Shown here: positions 19,967 to 28,603 of the stretch, in pieces
Layout of the letters: each line of letters begins with the position of its first letter
Position numbering within the stretch: the first letter of the stretch is position 1
Assembly (NCBI GenBank): GCA_018970945.1
Contig: JAGWVJ010000010.1
Span: forward strand, 1 to 51,232
From: Cyanobacteria bacterium REEB417
GTDB taxonomy: Bacteria; Cyanobacteriota; Cyanobacteriia; PCC-6307; Cyanobiaceae
Direction: 5' to 3'
Length of the DNA: 51,232 nt
Notes under the pieces: model-generated
The model's database searches: none
What the model saw: the letters and a program-made list of their open reading frames with translations, nothing else
What the model was told of the DNA's origin: nothing
Program-made: the position numbers and the translations under genes

Positions 19967-19978
19967 GCTGCTTTGCCG

Positions 19979-20551
19979 TCAGCGGCGGGCCGTTGCGGTG
20001 AGTCGCAGCTTGCCACCGGGATTGGTGAGGCGGGGTGATTCCCAGTCGCTGAGCTGGAAGGTCTGCAGTCCCTGGAACATGCCACCGGGCTCAAGACCCA
20101 CCGTGGTGGTGTCGCCCAGGAGCAGCAGGTCCAGCTGATCCGATTTGGCGTTGATGTTGCCCTGGAAGGGTGTCGTGAGGCTACCGATGGTCATGGTGCC
20201 CCGGATCACCAGCATCTGGCCGATGGGGTTGAGCGCGGCAAGGTCGAGGCGCACGTTCTGGGGAGTGCCGCCTGCGTTGGACAGGTACGTGCCGCTCCAG
20301 CGTCGCGGCAATTCCTTGGCCAGGGCCTTGGCCCGGGCGACGGGGTCAAACTGCTCGACGGTGTCGGTCTGCACCGCCTGCAGCTGGGAGCGCACCGCCG
20401 CGCCGGTGGGGTCAAACGGGACCATCGCTCCGGGCTTGATCGCCTGGGCCTGGGCCGGCAGGGCTGCGGCCAGCAGGGACAGGGACGCCAGCAGGGGCAT
20501 GGGGGCCAGCAGACCACGCAACGATGAACCGGCCGGATGGAAGCGGAACAT
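19979..20551 (-). CDS. Uncharacterised secreted protein
   Basis: About 190 residues with a Sec signal: basic start, hydrophobic LLASLSLLAAA and cleavage after AQA. The mature part has RRWSGTYLSNAGGTPQNVRLDLAALNPIGQ, IRGTMTIGSLTTPFQGNINAKSDQL and a final SDWESPRLTNPGGKLRLTA. The alternating polar/hydrophobic pattern suggests a beta-rich, perhaps lipocalin-like, periplasmic protein. I recognise no named family; similar proteins occur in picocyanobacteria as far as I recall. ATG 20551 is preferred for signal-peptide length. ATG 20590 is also in frame, but there the start would overlap the divergent thiG frame at a CATG. Confidence 0.75.
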   Translation of the reverse strand: MFRFHPAGSSLRGLLAPMPLLASLSLLAAALPAQAQAIKPGAMVPFDPTGAAVRSQLQAVQTDTVEQFDPVARAKALAKELPRRWSGTYLSNAGGTPQNVRLDLAALNPIGQMLVIRGTMTIGSLTTPFQGNINAKSDQLDLLLLGDTTTVGLEPGGMFQGLQTFQLSDWESPRLTNPGGKLRLTATARR

Positions 20552-20663
20552 GACCGAAGCACGCATGGCTGCGCACCGCTGAACAGCCATGAGACTAATG
20601 ACATCCGGCCCGACGCGATACGGTCGCCGGCATCACGGTCCCCCCAACCCCTTCCAGGCAGCC

Positions 20664-21476
20664 TTGACCACCAACCCGACCGCGCCGGATCCCCTGGTGA
20701 TCGCCGGGCGCTCGTTCAACAGCCGCTTGATGACCGGCACCGGCAAATACCCCAGCCTGGCGGCGATGCAGGCCAGCATCAGCGCCAGTGGCTGCGACAT
20801 CGTCACGGTGGCGGTGCGGCGGGTGCAGACCCAGGCCGCTGGCCATCAGGGGCTGATGGAGGCGATCGACTGGTCGCGCATCTGGATGCTGCCCAACACG
20901 GCCGGATGCGCCACCGCCGACGAGGCCATCCGGGTGGCGCGCCTGGGTCGGGAGCTGGCCCGCCTGGCCGGTCAGGAGGACAACACCTTCGTGAAGCTCG
21001 AGGTGATTCCCGACACCAGGCATCTGCTGCCCGACCCGATCGGCACGCTGGAGGCGGCTGAAACCCTGGTGAAGGAGGGCTTCACGGTGCTTCCGTACAT
21101 CAACGCCGACCCGCTGCTGGCCAAACGACTCGAGGAGGCGGGCTGCGCCACGGTGATGCCGCTGGGCTCGCCGATCGGCTCAGGCCAGGGCATCCGCAAT
21201 GCCGCCAACATCGCCCTGATCATCGAAAACGCGCGGGTGCCGGTGGTGGTCGATGCGGGCATCGGCGTGCCCAGCGAAGCCGCCCAGGCCATGGAGATGG
21301 GGGCCGATGCCCTGCTGATCAACAGCGCCATCGCCCTGGCCGGCGACCCGCCGCTGATGGCACAGGCGATGGCGCAGGCCTGCCAGGCCGGACGCAGCGC
21401 CCTGAAGGCCGGGCGGCTGCCGCGGCGCCAGCAGGCCAGCCCCAGCTCGCCAGAGCAGGGCCGGGTGGGTCAATGA
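20664..21476 (+). CDS. thiG: Thiazole synthase
   Basis: Makes the thiazole moiety of thiamine from deoxyxylulose 5-phosphate, dehydroglycine and ThiS thiocarboxylate. Visible are [29 protein letters not shown], the Schiff-base lysine in FVKLEVIPD and phosphate-binding [10 protein letters not shown] and [16 protein letters not shown] frames open at 20589 and 20598, but the residues before LVIAG then look non-homologous; TTG 20664 puts about 10 residues before it, as in relatives, giving 270 residues. This choice is not certain. The C-terminal 15 residues are a variable polar tail. No TPP riboswitch is evident upstream. Confidence 0.93.
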   Translation: MTTNPTAPDPLVIAGRSFNSRLMTGTGKYPSLAAMQASISASGCDIVTVAVRRVQTQAAGHQGLMEAIDWSRIWMLPNTAGCATADEAIRVARLGRELARLAGQEDNTFVKLEVIPDTRHLLPDPIGTLEAAETLVKEGFTVLPYINADPLLAKRLEEAGCATVMPLGSPIGSGQGIRNAANIALIIENARVPVVVDAGIGVPSEAAQAMEMGADALLINSAIALAGDPPLMAQAMAQACQAGRSALKAGRLPRRQQASPSSPEQGRVGQ

Positions 21477-21564
21477 CCGGTCCCACCGGCACGTAACGCT
21501 TCTGCAGCGGCCGGATCCAGAACCGGCGGATCTCCGTACTGTCAGGCGATCCGAATCCAGAACC

Positions 21565-21732
21565 ATGCAGGTCACCCAGGAAGATGGCGGCAGGTTGAAC
21601 GCCTTTGCCAAGGAGCCCCGCATGGAGCTGATCGAGCAGGGAACGGGCACCAGTGCCTCCAGCAGGGCCCTGTTGATCGGCGGTGCTCTGCTGGTCGCGG
21701 TGCTGCTGGCGGTGGCCGCGGGAATCAGCTGA
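21565..21732 (+). CDS. psb34: Psb34/Ssl1498-like small light-harvesting-like protein
   Basis: A 55-residue frame: MQVTQEDGGRLNAFAKEP, a short acidic linker, then a single hydrophobic helix (ALLIGGALLVAVLLAVAAG) and a Ser end. The GGRLNxFAxEP motif is the mark of the Ssl1498 family, described as photosystem II assembly factor Psb34. Its N-terminus resembles that of high-light-inducible proteins and competes with them for CP47 in assembly intermediates. Here the TM part lacks the chlorophyll-binding ExxNGR motif, as expected for Psb34. It is too short for common length cut-offs and easily missed. It lies between thiG and sqdB. Confidence 0.85.
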   Translation: MQVTQEDGGRLNAFAKEPRMELIEQGTGTSASSRALLIGGALLVAVLLAVAAGIS

Positions 21733-21801
21733 ATCCCTGTAGTAGCTTGACGCGACGGAGCGGTCGGCCGGACTGATCGCTTGCTTCCCAGGAGTGCAGC
21801 G

Positions 21802-22995
21802 GTGAAGGTTTTCGTTCTCGGCGGCGACGGCTTCTGCGGCTGGCCGTGCGCCGTGAACCTGGCGGATCAGGGCCACGACGTGCTGATCGTCGACAACCTG
21901 AGCCGCCGCAAGATCGACATCGATCTTGAGGTCGAATCCCTCACCCCGATCACCACGATCGGCGAGCGGCTGCGGGCCTGGCAGCAGACCGGCGGGCGCC
22001 CGATGCGCTTCGAGCTGCTCGATATCGCCCATGAGTACCAGCGCCTGCTGGACCTGCTGCTGGCCGAGCGGCCCGATGCCGTGGTGCATTTCGCCGAACA
22101 GCGGGCCGCGCCCTATTCGATGAAGAGCAGCGCCACCAAGCGCTACACCGTCGACAACAACGTCAACGGCACCCACAACCTGCTGGCCGCCATCGTCGAG
22201 AGCGGCCTCGACATCCATGTGGTGCATCTGGGCACCATGGGGGTCTATGGCTACGGCTCCCACCGCGGCGCCACCATCCCCGAGGGCTACCTCAAGGTGG
22301 AAGTGCCCCAGCCCGACGGCAGCCGCTTTGAAGAGGAGATCCTGCACCCGGCCAGCCCCGGCAGCGTCTACCACATGACCAAGACGCTCGATCAGCTGCT
22401 TTTCCTCTACTACAACAAGAACGACCAGGTCCGCATCACCGACCTGCACCAGGGCATCGTCTGGGGCACCAACACCGAAGCCACCGACCGCGACCCCAGG
22501 CTCACCAACCGCTTCGATTACGACGGCGACTACGGCACGGTGCTGAACCGCTTCCTGATGCAGGCGGCGATCGGCTACCCGCTGACCGTGCACGGCACCG
22601 GTGGCCAGACCCGCGCCTTCATCCACATCCGCGACTCGGTGCGCTGCGTGCAGCTGGCCCTCGAGAATCCGCCCAACCGGGGCGAGCGGGTCAAGATCTT
22701 CAACCAGATGACCGAAAGCCACCAGGTGGGCGAGCTGGCCCAGAAGGTCGCCGGCCTCACCGGTGCCCAGATCAACCACCTGCCCAACCCGCGCAACGAA
22801 GCGGTCGAAAACGATCTGATCGTCGACAACCGTTGCTTCATCGAGCTGGGCCTCAATCCGACCACGCTCGATGACGGCCTGCTGGCGGAAGTGGTCGATG
22901 TGGCGCGGCGCTGGGCCGACCGCTGCGACCGCAGCCGCATCCCCTGCGTGTCGGCCTGGACCAAGACCCAAGCCGCAGCCATCAAGACCGCCTGA
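21802..22995 (+). CDS. sqdB: UDP-sulfoquinovose synthase
   Basis: Converts UDP-glucose and sulfite to UDP-sulfoquinovose, the head-group donor for the thylakoid sulfolipid SQDG. It is an extended SDR: GGDGFCGWP nucleotide loop at residues 7-15, Thr145 in GTMGVYG, and catalytic Tyr190/Lys194 in YHMTK. The GTG at 21802 gives 397 residues beginning MKVFVLGGDG as in relatives, and a GGAG ribosome site lies about 6 bases upstream; the ATG-less extension from 21781 is discarded. It is followed after 12 bases by sqdX, the acceptor-side enzyme, so the two form a sulfolipid operon. Confidence 0.98.
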   Translation: MKVFVLGGDGFCGWPCAVNLADQGHDVLIVDNLSRRKIDIDLEVESLTPITTIGERLRAWQQTGGRPMRFELLDIAHEYQRLLDLLLAERPDAVVHFAEQRAAPYSMKSSATKRYTVDNNVNGTHNLLAAIVESGLDIHVVHLGTMGVYGYGSHRGATIPEGYLKVEVPQPDGSRFEEEILHPASPGSVYHMTKTLDQLLFLYYNKNDQVRITDLHQGIVWGTNTEATDRDPRLTNRFDYDGDYGTVLNRFLMQAAIGYPLTVHGTGGQTRAFIHIRDSVRCVQLALENPPNRGERVKIFNQMTESHQVGELAQKVAGLTGAQINHLPNPRNEAVENDLIVDNRCFIELGLNPTTLDDGLLAEVVDVARRWADRCDRSRIPCVSAWTKTQAAAIKTA

Positions 22996-23007
22996 GATCG
23001 GGTCCCC

Positions 23008-24150
23008 TTGAAGATCGCCCTGTTCACCGAGACCTTCCTGCCCAAGGTCGACGGAATCGTGACCCGGCTCACCAAGACGGTGCAGCACCTGGTCGCCGCC
23101 GGCGATGAGGTGCTCATCTTCTGCCCTGAAGGGGCCCCCAGCGACTACTGCGGCGCCCGGGTGATGGGGGTGCCGGCGATGCCGCTGCCCCTCTACCCCG
23201 AACTGAAGCTTGCGCTGCCGCGGCCGGCGGTGGCCGAGGCCCTCGAGCGCTTCGGGCCTGACCTGGTGCACGTGGTCAACCCGGCGGTGCTGGGCCTGGG
23301 GGGCATCTGGCTGGCCAGGACAAAGGGCTATCCCCTGGTGGCGAGCTACCACACCCACCTGCCCAAGTACCTCGAGCACTACGGCATGGGCATGCTGGAA
23401 CCGCTGCTGTGGGAGCTGCTCAAAGCGGCCCACAACCAGGCCGTGCTCAACCTCTGCACCTCCACCGCCATGGTGCAGGAGCTCAGCGACAAGGGAATTC
23501 AGCACACGGCCCTGTGGCAGCGGGGGGTCGACACCGAGCTGTTCAGACCCGCACTGCGCAGCCAGACCATGCGCGAACGCCTGCTCAACGGTCGCAGCGA
23601 CACCGGCCAGCTGCTGCTCTACATCGGCCGGCTGTCGGCCGAAAAACAGATCGAGCGCATCCGCCCGGTGCTCGATGCCATGCCCGACGCCCGCCTCGCC
23701 CTGGTGGGTGACGGCCCCTACCGCCAGCAGCTCGAGAGCCTGTTTGCCGGCAGCGCGACCCACTTCGTGGGTTATCTGGCCGGCGAGGAGCTGGCATCGG
23801 CCTATGCGAGCGGCGACGCCTTCCTGTTTCCGAGCAGCACCGAAACCCTCGGGCTGGTGCTGCTGGAGGCAATGGCCGCCGGCTGCCCCTGCGTGGCCGC
23901 CAACCGCGGGGGAATCCCCGACATCGTGAGCGACGGCATCAACGGCTGCCTCTATGAACCCGATGGCCCCGACGGTGGCGCCGGCAGCCTGACCGCCGCC
24001 ACCCAGCGCCTGCTGGCCGATCGCAGCCAGCACCAGCAGCTGCGCCTGGCCGCCCGCAGCGAAGCCGAACGCTGGGGCTGGGCTGGCGCCACCGAACAGC
24101 TGCGCGGGTACTACCGCCAGGTGCTCAGCCGGGCGCCCTGTTCAGTCTGA
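23008..24150 (+). CDS. sqdX: Sulfoquinovosyltransferase (sulfolipid synthase)
   Basis: GT4-family transferase moving sulfoquinovose from UDP-sulfoquinovose to diacylglycerol, completing SQDG. The 380 residues begin MKIALFTETFLPKVDGIVTR (TTG start) and contain SYHTHLPKYLEHYG in the acceptor domain. The donor domain shows LLYIGRLSAEKQIE, LVGDGPYRQQLE and the E-x7-E nucleotide-sugar motif in FLFPSSTETLGLVLLEAMA. The partner is sqdB just upstream. Its 3' end overlaps the convergent penicillin-binding protein gene by 26 bases. Confidence 0.97.
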   Translation: MKIALFTETFLPKVDGIVTRLTKTVQHLVAAGDEVLIFCPEGAPSDYCGARVMGVPAMPLPLYPELKLALPRPAVAEALERFGPDLVHVVNPAVLGLGGIWLARTKGYPLVASYHTHLPKYLEHYGMGMLEPLLWELLKAAHNQAVLNLCTSTAMVQELSDKGIQHTALWQRGVDTELFRPALRSQTMRERLLNGRSDTGQLLLYIGRLSAEKQIERIRPVLDAMPDARLALVGDGPYRQQLESLFAGSATHFVGYLAGEELASAYASGDAFLFPSSTETLGLVLLEAMAAGCPCVAANRGGIPDIVSDGINGCLYEPDGPDGGAGSLTAATQRLLADRSQHQQLRLAARSEAERWGWAGATEQLRGYYRQVLSRAPCSV

Positions 24151-25870
24151 ACCAGGTGGTCATCAGTGCCTTGACCATGGGCGCGGCCACCGTGCCGCCA
24201 TAGCCGCCCGAATTTTCGCCGAAGGCGACGATCACCAGGGTGGGGCGCCCCGCAGGTGCGTAGCCACCGAACCAGGCGTGGTCGGGGCGCGGCGGATCCT
24301 CGGCGGTGCCGGTCTTGCCGGCCACGGGCGGCAGCTGGGGATCGTTGAGCAGTCGCGCCGTGCCCTCGGTGACCACCATGCGCAGTCCCTGGCGCAGCAC
24401 CGCCAGGGTGGCGGGCCTGAGGCCGACCCAGGTGCGCTGGGTGGGCCGCTCCACCAGGTGGGGTGTGACCAGCCAGCCGCCATTGGCGACGACGGCGTAG
24501 AGGCGCGCCATCTGCAGCGGAGTGACCTGCAGCGCTCCCTGGCCGATCGACGAGGTGATCGTGTCGACGGGGGTCCACGGCTCGCCCAGGGCGTCCTGTT
24601 TCCAGGCGGGATCCCCCAGCAGGCCCTCGCTCTCCTCATTGGCCAGCTCGATGCCGCTGAGCTGGCCGTACCCCATGCGCCGGGCCGCCTTGAACAACGG
24701 GCCCGGGCCCAGCCTCAGGCCCACGCGGTAATAGAAGGTGTTGCTGCTGACCGCCAGGGCAAACGGGAAGCCGATCATGCCGTGGGCCCCGTGGTCGCCG
24801 TAGCAGAGCCCCGCGTAGCAGAACGAATTGGTGGTGAGCACCTTCGAGCCGGGCTGGTAGAGGCCCGACTCCAGGGCGGCGACGGTGGTCACGATCTTGA
24901 AGGTGCTGGCCGGCGGAAAGCCGCGGAAGGCCCGGTTCAGCAGCGGCGCATCGGGACGGTTGAGGTCGGCCCACTGCCGGGTGGTGGGACCATCGGAAAA
25001 CAGATTGGGATCAAAGGTGGGCCGGCTGGCCATGGCCAGAATCGCCCCGGTCTGGGGATCCATGGCCACGATCGCCCCCTTGCGCACCCCGTTGAGCGCT
25101 TGTTCGGCGGTCTGCTGCAGGGCGAGATCAAGGGTCAGGTGCAGATCCTTGCCCGCCCTGGCCGGCTTGTCGCCGAGGATGCGCTGCACCTGGCCAGCCG
25201 CATTGACCTCCACCTGCTGGCCGCCCCACTCGCCGCGCAGGGTGGCTTCGTAGACCTTTTCGAGCCCGCTGCGCCCGACCCGATCGCGAATGCGATACCC
25301 CCTGGGCTGCAGCTCGGCGTATTCGGCCTCGGTGATGCCGCTGGTGTAGCCGAGCACGTGGGCGCCCAGGTTGCCGTGGGGGTAGCTGCGCAGCACATCG
25401 CTGTCGACCTCGGCCCCGGCCAGGGCTGCCGCCTGCTCGCGAAAGCGCAGCACCTGCTCGGGCCGCAGCCGGCTCGCCAGCAGGATGCGAAAGCCCTCGG
25501 CATTGGCACCCTCGCGGCGGCGGCGGTCGAGATCGGCGGCAGGAATGGCGAGCAACGCACTCAGGCGCTGCCGCAAGGCCGGCCAGTCCTGATCTGCCAC
25601 CTCCCGCGGCTGGATGTAGAGGCTGTAGGTGAGCCGGTTGGTGGCCAGCACCAGGCCATGGCGATCGAGCAGCCTGCCGCGGATGGGGTTGCGCGGCATC
25701 AGCCGGATGCGGTTCTCGTCAGACAGGGCGCGGTAGCGCGCTCCCTGGGCGATCTGCAGCACCACCAGCCGCGCCAGCATGGCGCCGGCAAACAGCACCA
25801 CGATCAACATCAGCCAGACGGCCTGACGCGACTGACCTGAACGGCGTGGCTGGGACGGGGAGGCCAGCAC
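24125..25870 (-). CDS. mrdA: Penicillin-binding protein 2 (class B transpeptidase)
   Basis: Monofunctional DD-transpeptidase of the elongation machinery, anchored in the plasma membrane with its catalytic domain in the periplasm. One N-terminal TM helix (WLMLIVVLFAGAMLARLVVL), the PBP dimer/pedestal region with RNPIRGRLLDRHG, then the transpeptidase motifs STFK, SSN and KTG in order. The 581-residue length suits PBP2. The GTG start at 25870 directly follows the stop of the next gene upstream (2-base gap), so it is probably translated from a shared mRNA. The MrdA name is favoured over FtsI by the RNPIRGRLLDR pattern, though no rodA is adjacent. Confidence 0.93.
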   Translation of the reverse strand: MLASPSQPRRSGQSRQAVWLMLIVVLFAGAMLARLVVLQIAQGARYRALSDENRIRLMPRNPIRGRLLDRHGLVLATNRLTYSLYIQPREVADQDWPALRQRLSALLAIPAADLDRRRREGANAEGFRILLASRLRPEQVLRFREQAAALAGAEVDSDVLRSYPHGNLGAHVLGYTSGITEAEYAELQPRGYRIRDRVGRSGLEKVYEATLRGEWGGQQVEVNAAGQVQRILGDKPARAGKDLHLTLDLALQQTAEQALNGVRKGAIVAMDPQTGAILAMASRPTFDPNLFSDGPTTRQWADLNRPDAPLLNRAFRGFPPASTFKIVTTVAALESGLYQPGSKVLTTNSFCYAGLCYGDHGAHGMIGFPFALAVSSNTFYYRVGLRLGPGPLFKAARRMGYGQLSGIELANEESEGLLGDPAWKQDALGEPWTPVDTITSSIGQGALQVTPLQMARLYAVVANGGWLVTPHLVERPTQRTWVGLRPATLAVLRQGLRMVVTEGTARLLNDPQLPPVAGKTGTAEDPPRPDHAWFGGYAPAGRPTLVIVAFGENSGGYGGTVAAPMVKALMTTWFRLNRAPG

Positions 25871-25872
25871 CG

Positions 25873-26244
25873 TCAGGGGGTTTGGGCCAGCAGGGTCTCC
25901 AGCTGGGTCAGACGCTGCTCGAGGGCACCAAGGCGGGCCACCAGGGCGGCTTCGTCGCCGGGACCGGGGGACGGGGGTTCCGGTTCCACCCGAACGTCGA
26001 CCTTCATCACCGGATTGCCAAGGCCCGGACTCAGCCGGTCGAGCCCCTGACGCAGCTGGCTGGCCAGGGGTTCGCCCTCATTGCGCAGCTGGGTGAGCGG
26101 ATCACGACCCTCGCCGTCCCTGGAGAAGGCGGCAACCACATCTTTGAGACCGCCCTTGCGGACGCGTTCCACCACGGCCACGCCGACCGGCAACAGCTCC
26201 TGCATCAGGGTCAGACGCAGCTTGTCGAGGGGATCGGCGGCCAT
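25873..26244 (-). CDS. Uncharacterised cyanobacterial protein upstream of PBP2
   Basis: 123 residues from ATG 26244, chosen because AGGAG sits about 6 bases upstream; a longer frame to 26259 lacks this. The N-terminal third is an amphipathic helix with LLPVGVAVVERVRKGGLKDVV, followed by a charged region (PLTQLRNEGEPLASQLRQ) and a Pro/Glu linker. A short leucine-zipper-like coiled coil closes the protein (LVARLGALEQRLTQLETLL). No enzymatic motif is visible. Close spacing to PBP2 suggests a cell-envelope association, but that is inference from position only. Confidence 0.75.
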   Translation of the reverse strand: MAADPLDKLRLTLMQELLPVGVAVVERVRKGGLKDVVAAFSRDGEGRDPLTQLRNEGEPLASQLRQGLDRLSPGLGNPVMKVDVRVEPEPPSPGPGDEAALVARLGALEQRLTQLETLLAQTP

Positions 26245-26292
26245 CGGCGCTCCTGACAACCAGGGAGCATCAGTCTGACGCGTCAGCCCGCC

Positions 26293-26922
26293 TCAGCGCT
26301 GCTGCACCGGAGCCAGGCCCGGCGCGACGACCTGCTGACGGCAACTCTGCTGGGAACCCCACCACCAACCCCCGCCCACGGCCAGCACCAGCGCGGCCAC
26401 CAGGGGCACCAGGGCCTGCCGGGTCACATCGAGGGCAGCCCACTCGAGCCAGGCCCGCAGCGAGCGCTCGCGATCAAAGCGGCGGCGGGCCTTGGCCTCG
26501 GCCTGTTCGCGGCGGCGCAGAGAACGACCCACCCAGCGCTCGAAAGCCCGCTTCTTGGTGACGGCCATCTTGCGCTCGACCTCAAGCAGCAAGCCCGGGT
26601 TGAGGTCGGGGTTGAAGGTGCTGATCAGCTCGAGCGTCTTGAGAAACATCTCAACGGCGCCATCCTTGATCGCCCGCTCCTCTTCATCCAGCAGCTCCCA
26701 GTCGAGCTCGGGATAGAAGCGGGTGCGGTTGAGCCGGATCTGCTCCTCATCGAGCTGGCCGGGCTCCCTGAGCCAGCGGTCGGTGTTGGCGTCGAAACGA
26801 CGCCAATAAAGGAACGGGTTCAGATAGATGGTCTTGCCGGCCAGCTGAATGCTGTCCTGCTGCAACCTGCGCTGCAGCAGCAGGTCCTGATCCGGAGTCG
26901 TCGCAGAAGAGACGGCGGTCAC
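26293..26922 (-). CDS. Uncharacterised tail-anchored cyanobacterial protein
   Basis: 209 residues from GTG 26922; the frame extends to 26973 but that leader looks spurious. The conserved-looking core reads IYLNPFLYWRRFD, TRFYPELDWELLDEEERAI and LKTLELISTFNPDLNPG. An Arg/Glu-rich helix (about 120-160) and one C-terminal transmembrane helix (LVPLVAALVLAVGGGWWWG) follow, with a short tail. The design suggests a cytosolic domain anchored in the membrane at the C-terminus. I recall similar unnamed proteins in cyanobacteria but no function. It sits between guaA (55-base gap) and the PBP2 gene pair. Confidence 0.78.
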   Translation of the reverse strand: MTAVSSATTPDQDLLLQRRLQQDSIQLAGKTIYLNPFLYWRRFDANTDRWLREPGQLDEEQIRLNRTRFYPELDWELLDEEERAIKDGAVEMFLKTLELISTFNPDLNPGLLLEVERKMAVTKKRAFERWVGRSLRRREQAEAKARRRFDRERSLRAWLEWAALDVTRQALVPLVAALVLAVGGGWWWGSQQSCRQQVVAPGLAPVQQR

Positions 26923-26977
26923 GGTGCCTGGGGTTGGGAACCGAGGGTACCCAACAGCGGCCCGCCCCGCCATGGCC

Positions 26978-28570
26978 CTATTCCCACTCGATCGTGCCGG
27001 GGGGCTTGCTGGTGATGTCGAGCACGACGCGGTTGACGCCCTTGACCTCGTTGACGATGCGGTTGGAGATGGTCTCCAGCAGGTCGTAGGGCAGGCGCGA
27101 CCAATCGGCAGTCATGCCGTCCTCGCTGGAGACGCAGCGCAGCACGATCGGGAAGGCATAGGTGCGCTTGTCACCCATGACACCGACGCTGCGCACCGGC
27201 AGCAACACCGCAAAGGCCTGCCAGATCTCGTTGTAGAGACCCGCATCGCGGATCTCCTCGCGCACGATCAGATCGGCATCGCGAAGGATGTCGAGCTTGT
27301 CGTCGGTGACCTCCCCCAGGATGCGGATCGCCAGGCCGGGCCCGGGGAAGGGGTGCCGGCCGACGATCTCCTGGGGCAGACCGAGGCTGCGGCCCACCTT
27401 GCGCACCTCGTCCTTGAACAGGCGGCGCAGGGGCTCCACCAGCTTGAACTGCAGGTCCTTGGGCAGGCCACCGACGTTGTGGTGGCTCTTGATCTTGACC
27501 GCGACACGCTCGCCGGTCTTGGGGTCGACGTTGGTGCCGGCACTCTCGATCACATCGGGGTACAGCGTCCCCTGGGCCAGGTAGTCGAAGGGTCCCAGGC
27601 GCTTGCTCTCCTCTTCGAACACGCGGATGAACTCAGTGCCGATCAGCTTGCGCTTCTCCTCGGGATCGGTGATGCCGGCGAGCTTGTTGATGAAGCGCTC
27701 ACGGGCATTGATGTACTCGACATTGATGTGGAACTTGCGGTCGAAGAACTCCATCAGAAACTCGGGCTCGCCTTTGCGCATGAAGCCCTGGTCGATGAAC
27801 ATGCAGGTCAGCTGATCACCGATGGCCCTGTGCAGCAGAAAGGCCAGGGTCGAGGAGTCGACACCTCCTGAGAGGGCGAGCAGCACCCGCTTGTCGCCGA
27901 CCTGGGCGCGCACATCGGCGATCGCTTCGTCGATGAAAGCGTCGGTGGTCCAGTCGGCTTCACAACCGCAGATGTGGTACACGAAATTGCGCAACAGCGC
28001 CATGCCGAAGGTGGAATGCACCACTTCGGGATGGAACTGCACCCCATACAGACGGCGGCTGTGGTCGGCGACCGCGGCTTCGGGGGTGTTGTCGGTGTGG
28101 GCCAGGCGCACGAAGCCCTGGGGCAACCGCTCCACCGAATCGCCGTGGCTCATCCACATCGTCGAACCGTCTTCGACGTTGGTGAGCAGATCCACCGGAT
28201 CGTCGACATGCAAGGGCGCCTTGCCGTACTCGGCGCGGCCGGCGGCCACCACCGCCCCCCCCAGCTGCTGCACCATCAGCTGCATGCCGTAGCAGACCCC
28301 CAGCACCGGGATGCCCAGCTCCCAGAGGGCCGGATCACACTGTGGCGCCCCAGGCTCGTAAACGGAACTGGGACCACCGCTGAGGATGATCCCCTTTGGG
28401 GCGATGCGGCGCAGCTCGTCGACATCGGTGGTGTGGCTCATCACCAGCGAGAACACCTCGGTCTCCCGCACCCGGCGGGCGATCAGCTCCGAGTACTGCG
28501 AGCCGAAATCGAGGATCACGATCGCCGGATGGCGGGAGGAACCCGAAGCTGCGTCGATGGGGGCGGTCAT
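26978..28570 (-). CDS. guaA: GMP synthase (glutamine-hydrolysing)
   Basis: Converts XMP to GMP using ATP and glutamine ammonia. The class I amidotransferase domain has nucleophile Cys93 in GVCYGMQ and the HPEV histidine. The synthetase domain has the PP-loop SGGVDSS and the conserved C-terminal dimerisation domain ending TIEWE. From ATG 28570 it is 530 residues; GTG 28579 adds only three. It lies 33 bases downstream of cbiD on the same strand, an arrangement I recall from other picocyanobacteria. Confidence 0.98.
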   Translation of the reverse strand: MTAPIDAASGSSRHPAIVILDFGSQYSELIARRVRETEVFSLVMSHTTDVDELRRIAPKGIILSGGPSSVYEPGAPQCDPALWELGIPVLGVCYGMQLMVQQLGGAVVAAGRAEYGKAPLHVDDPVDLLTNVEDGSTMWMSHGDSVERLPQGFVRLAHTDNTPEAAVADHSRRLYGVQFHPEVVHSTFGMALLRNFVYHICGCEADWTTDAFIDEAIADVRAQVGDKRVLLALSGGVDSSTLAFLLHRAIGDQLTCMFIDQGFMRKGEPEFLMEFFDRKFHINVEYINARERFINKLAGITDPEEKRKLIGTEFIRVFEEESKRLGPFDYLAQGTLYPDVIESAGTNVDPKTGERVAVKIKSHHNVGGLPKDLQFKLVEPLRRLFKDEVRKVGRSLGLPQEIVGRHPFPGPGLAIRILGEVTDDKLDILRDADLIVREEIRDAGLYNEIWQAFAVLLPVRSVGVMGDKRTYAFPIVLRCVSSEDGMTADWSRLPYDLLETISNRIVNEVKGVNRVVLDITSKPPGTIEWE

Positions 28571-28603
28571 GACTTGCACTCGCTGCCGGGCATTCGAACC
28601 AGC

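Noticed and set aside
21319-24033. 904-codon minus-strand frame spanning sqdB and sqdX
   Set aside because: It runs antisense to three well-supported genes and shows no motif; long antisense frames are expected at this GC content.
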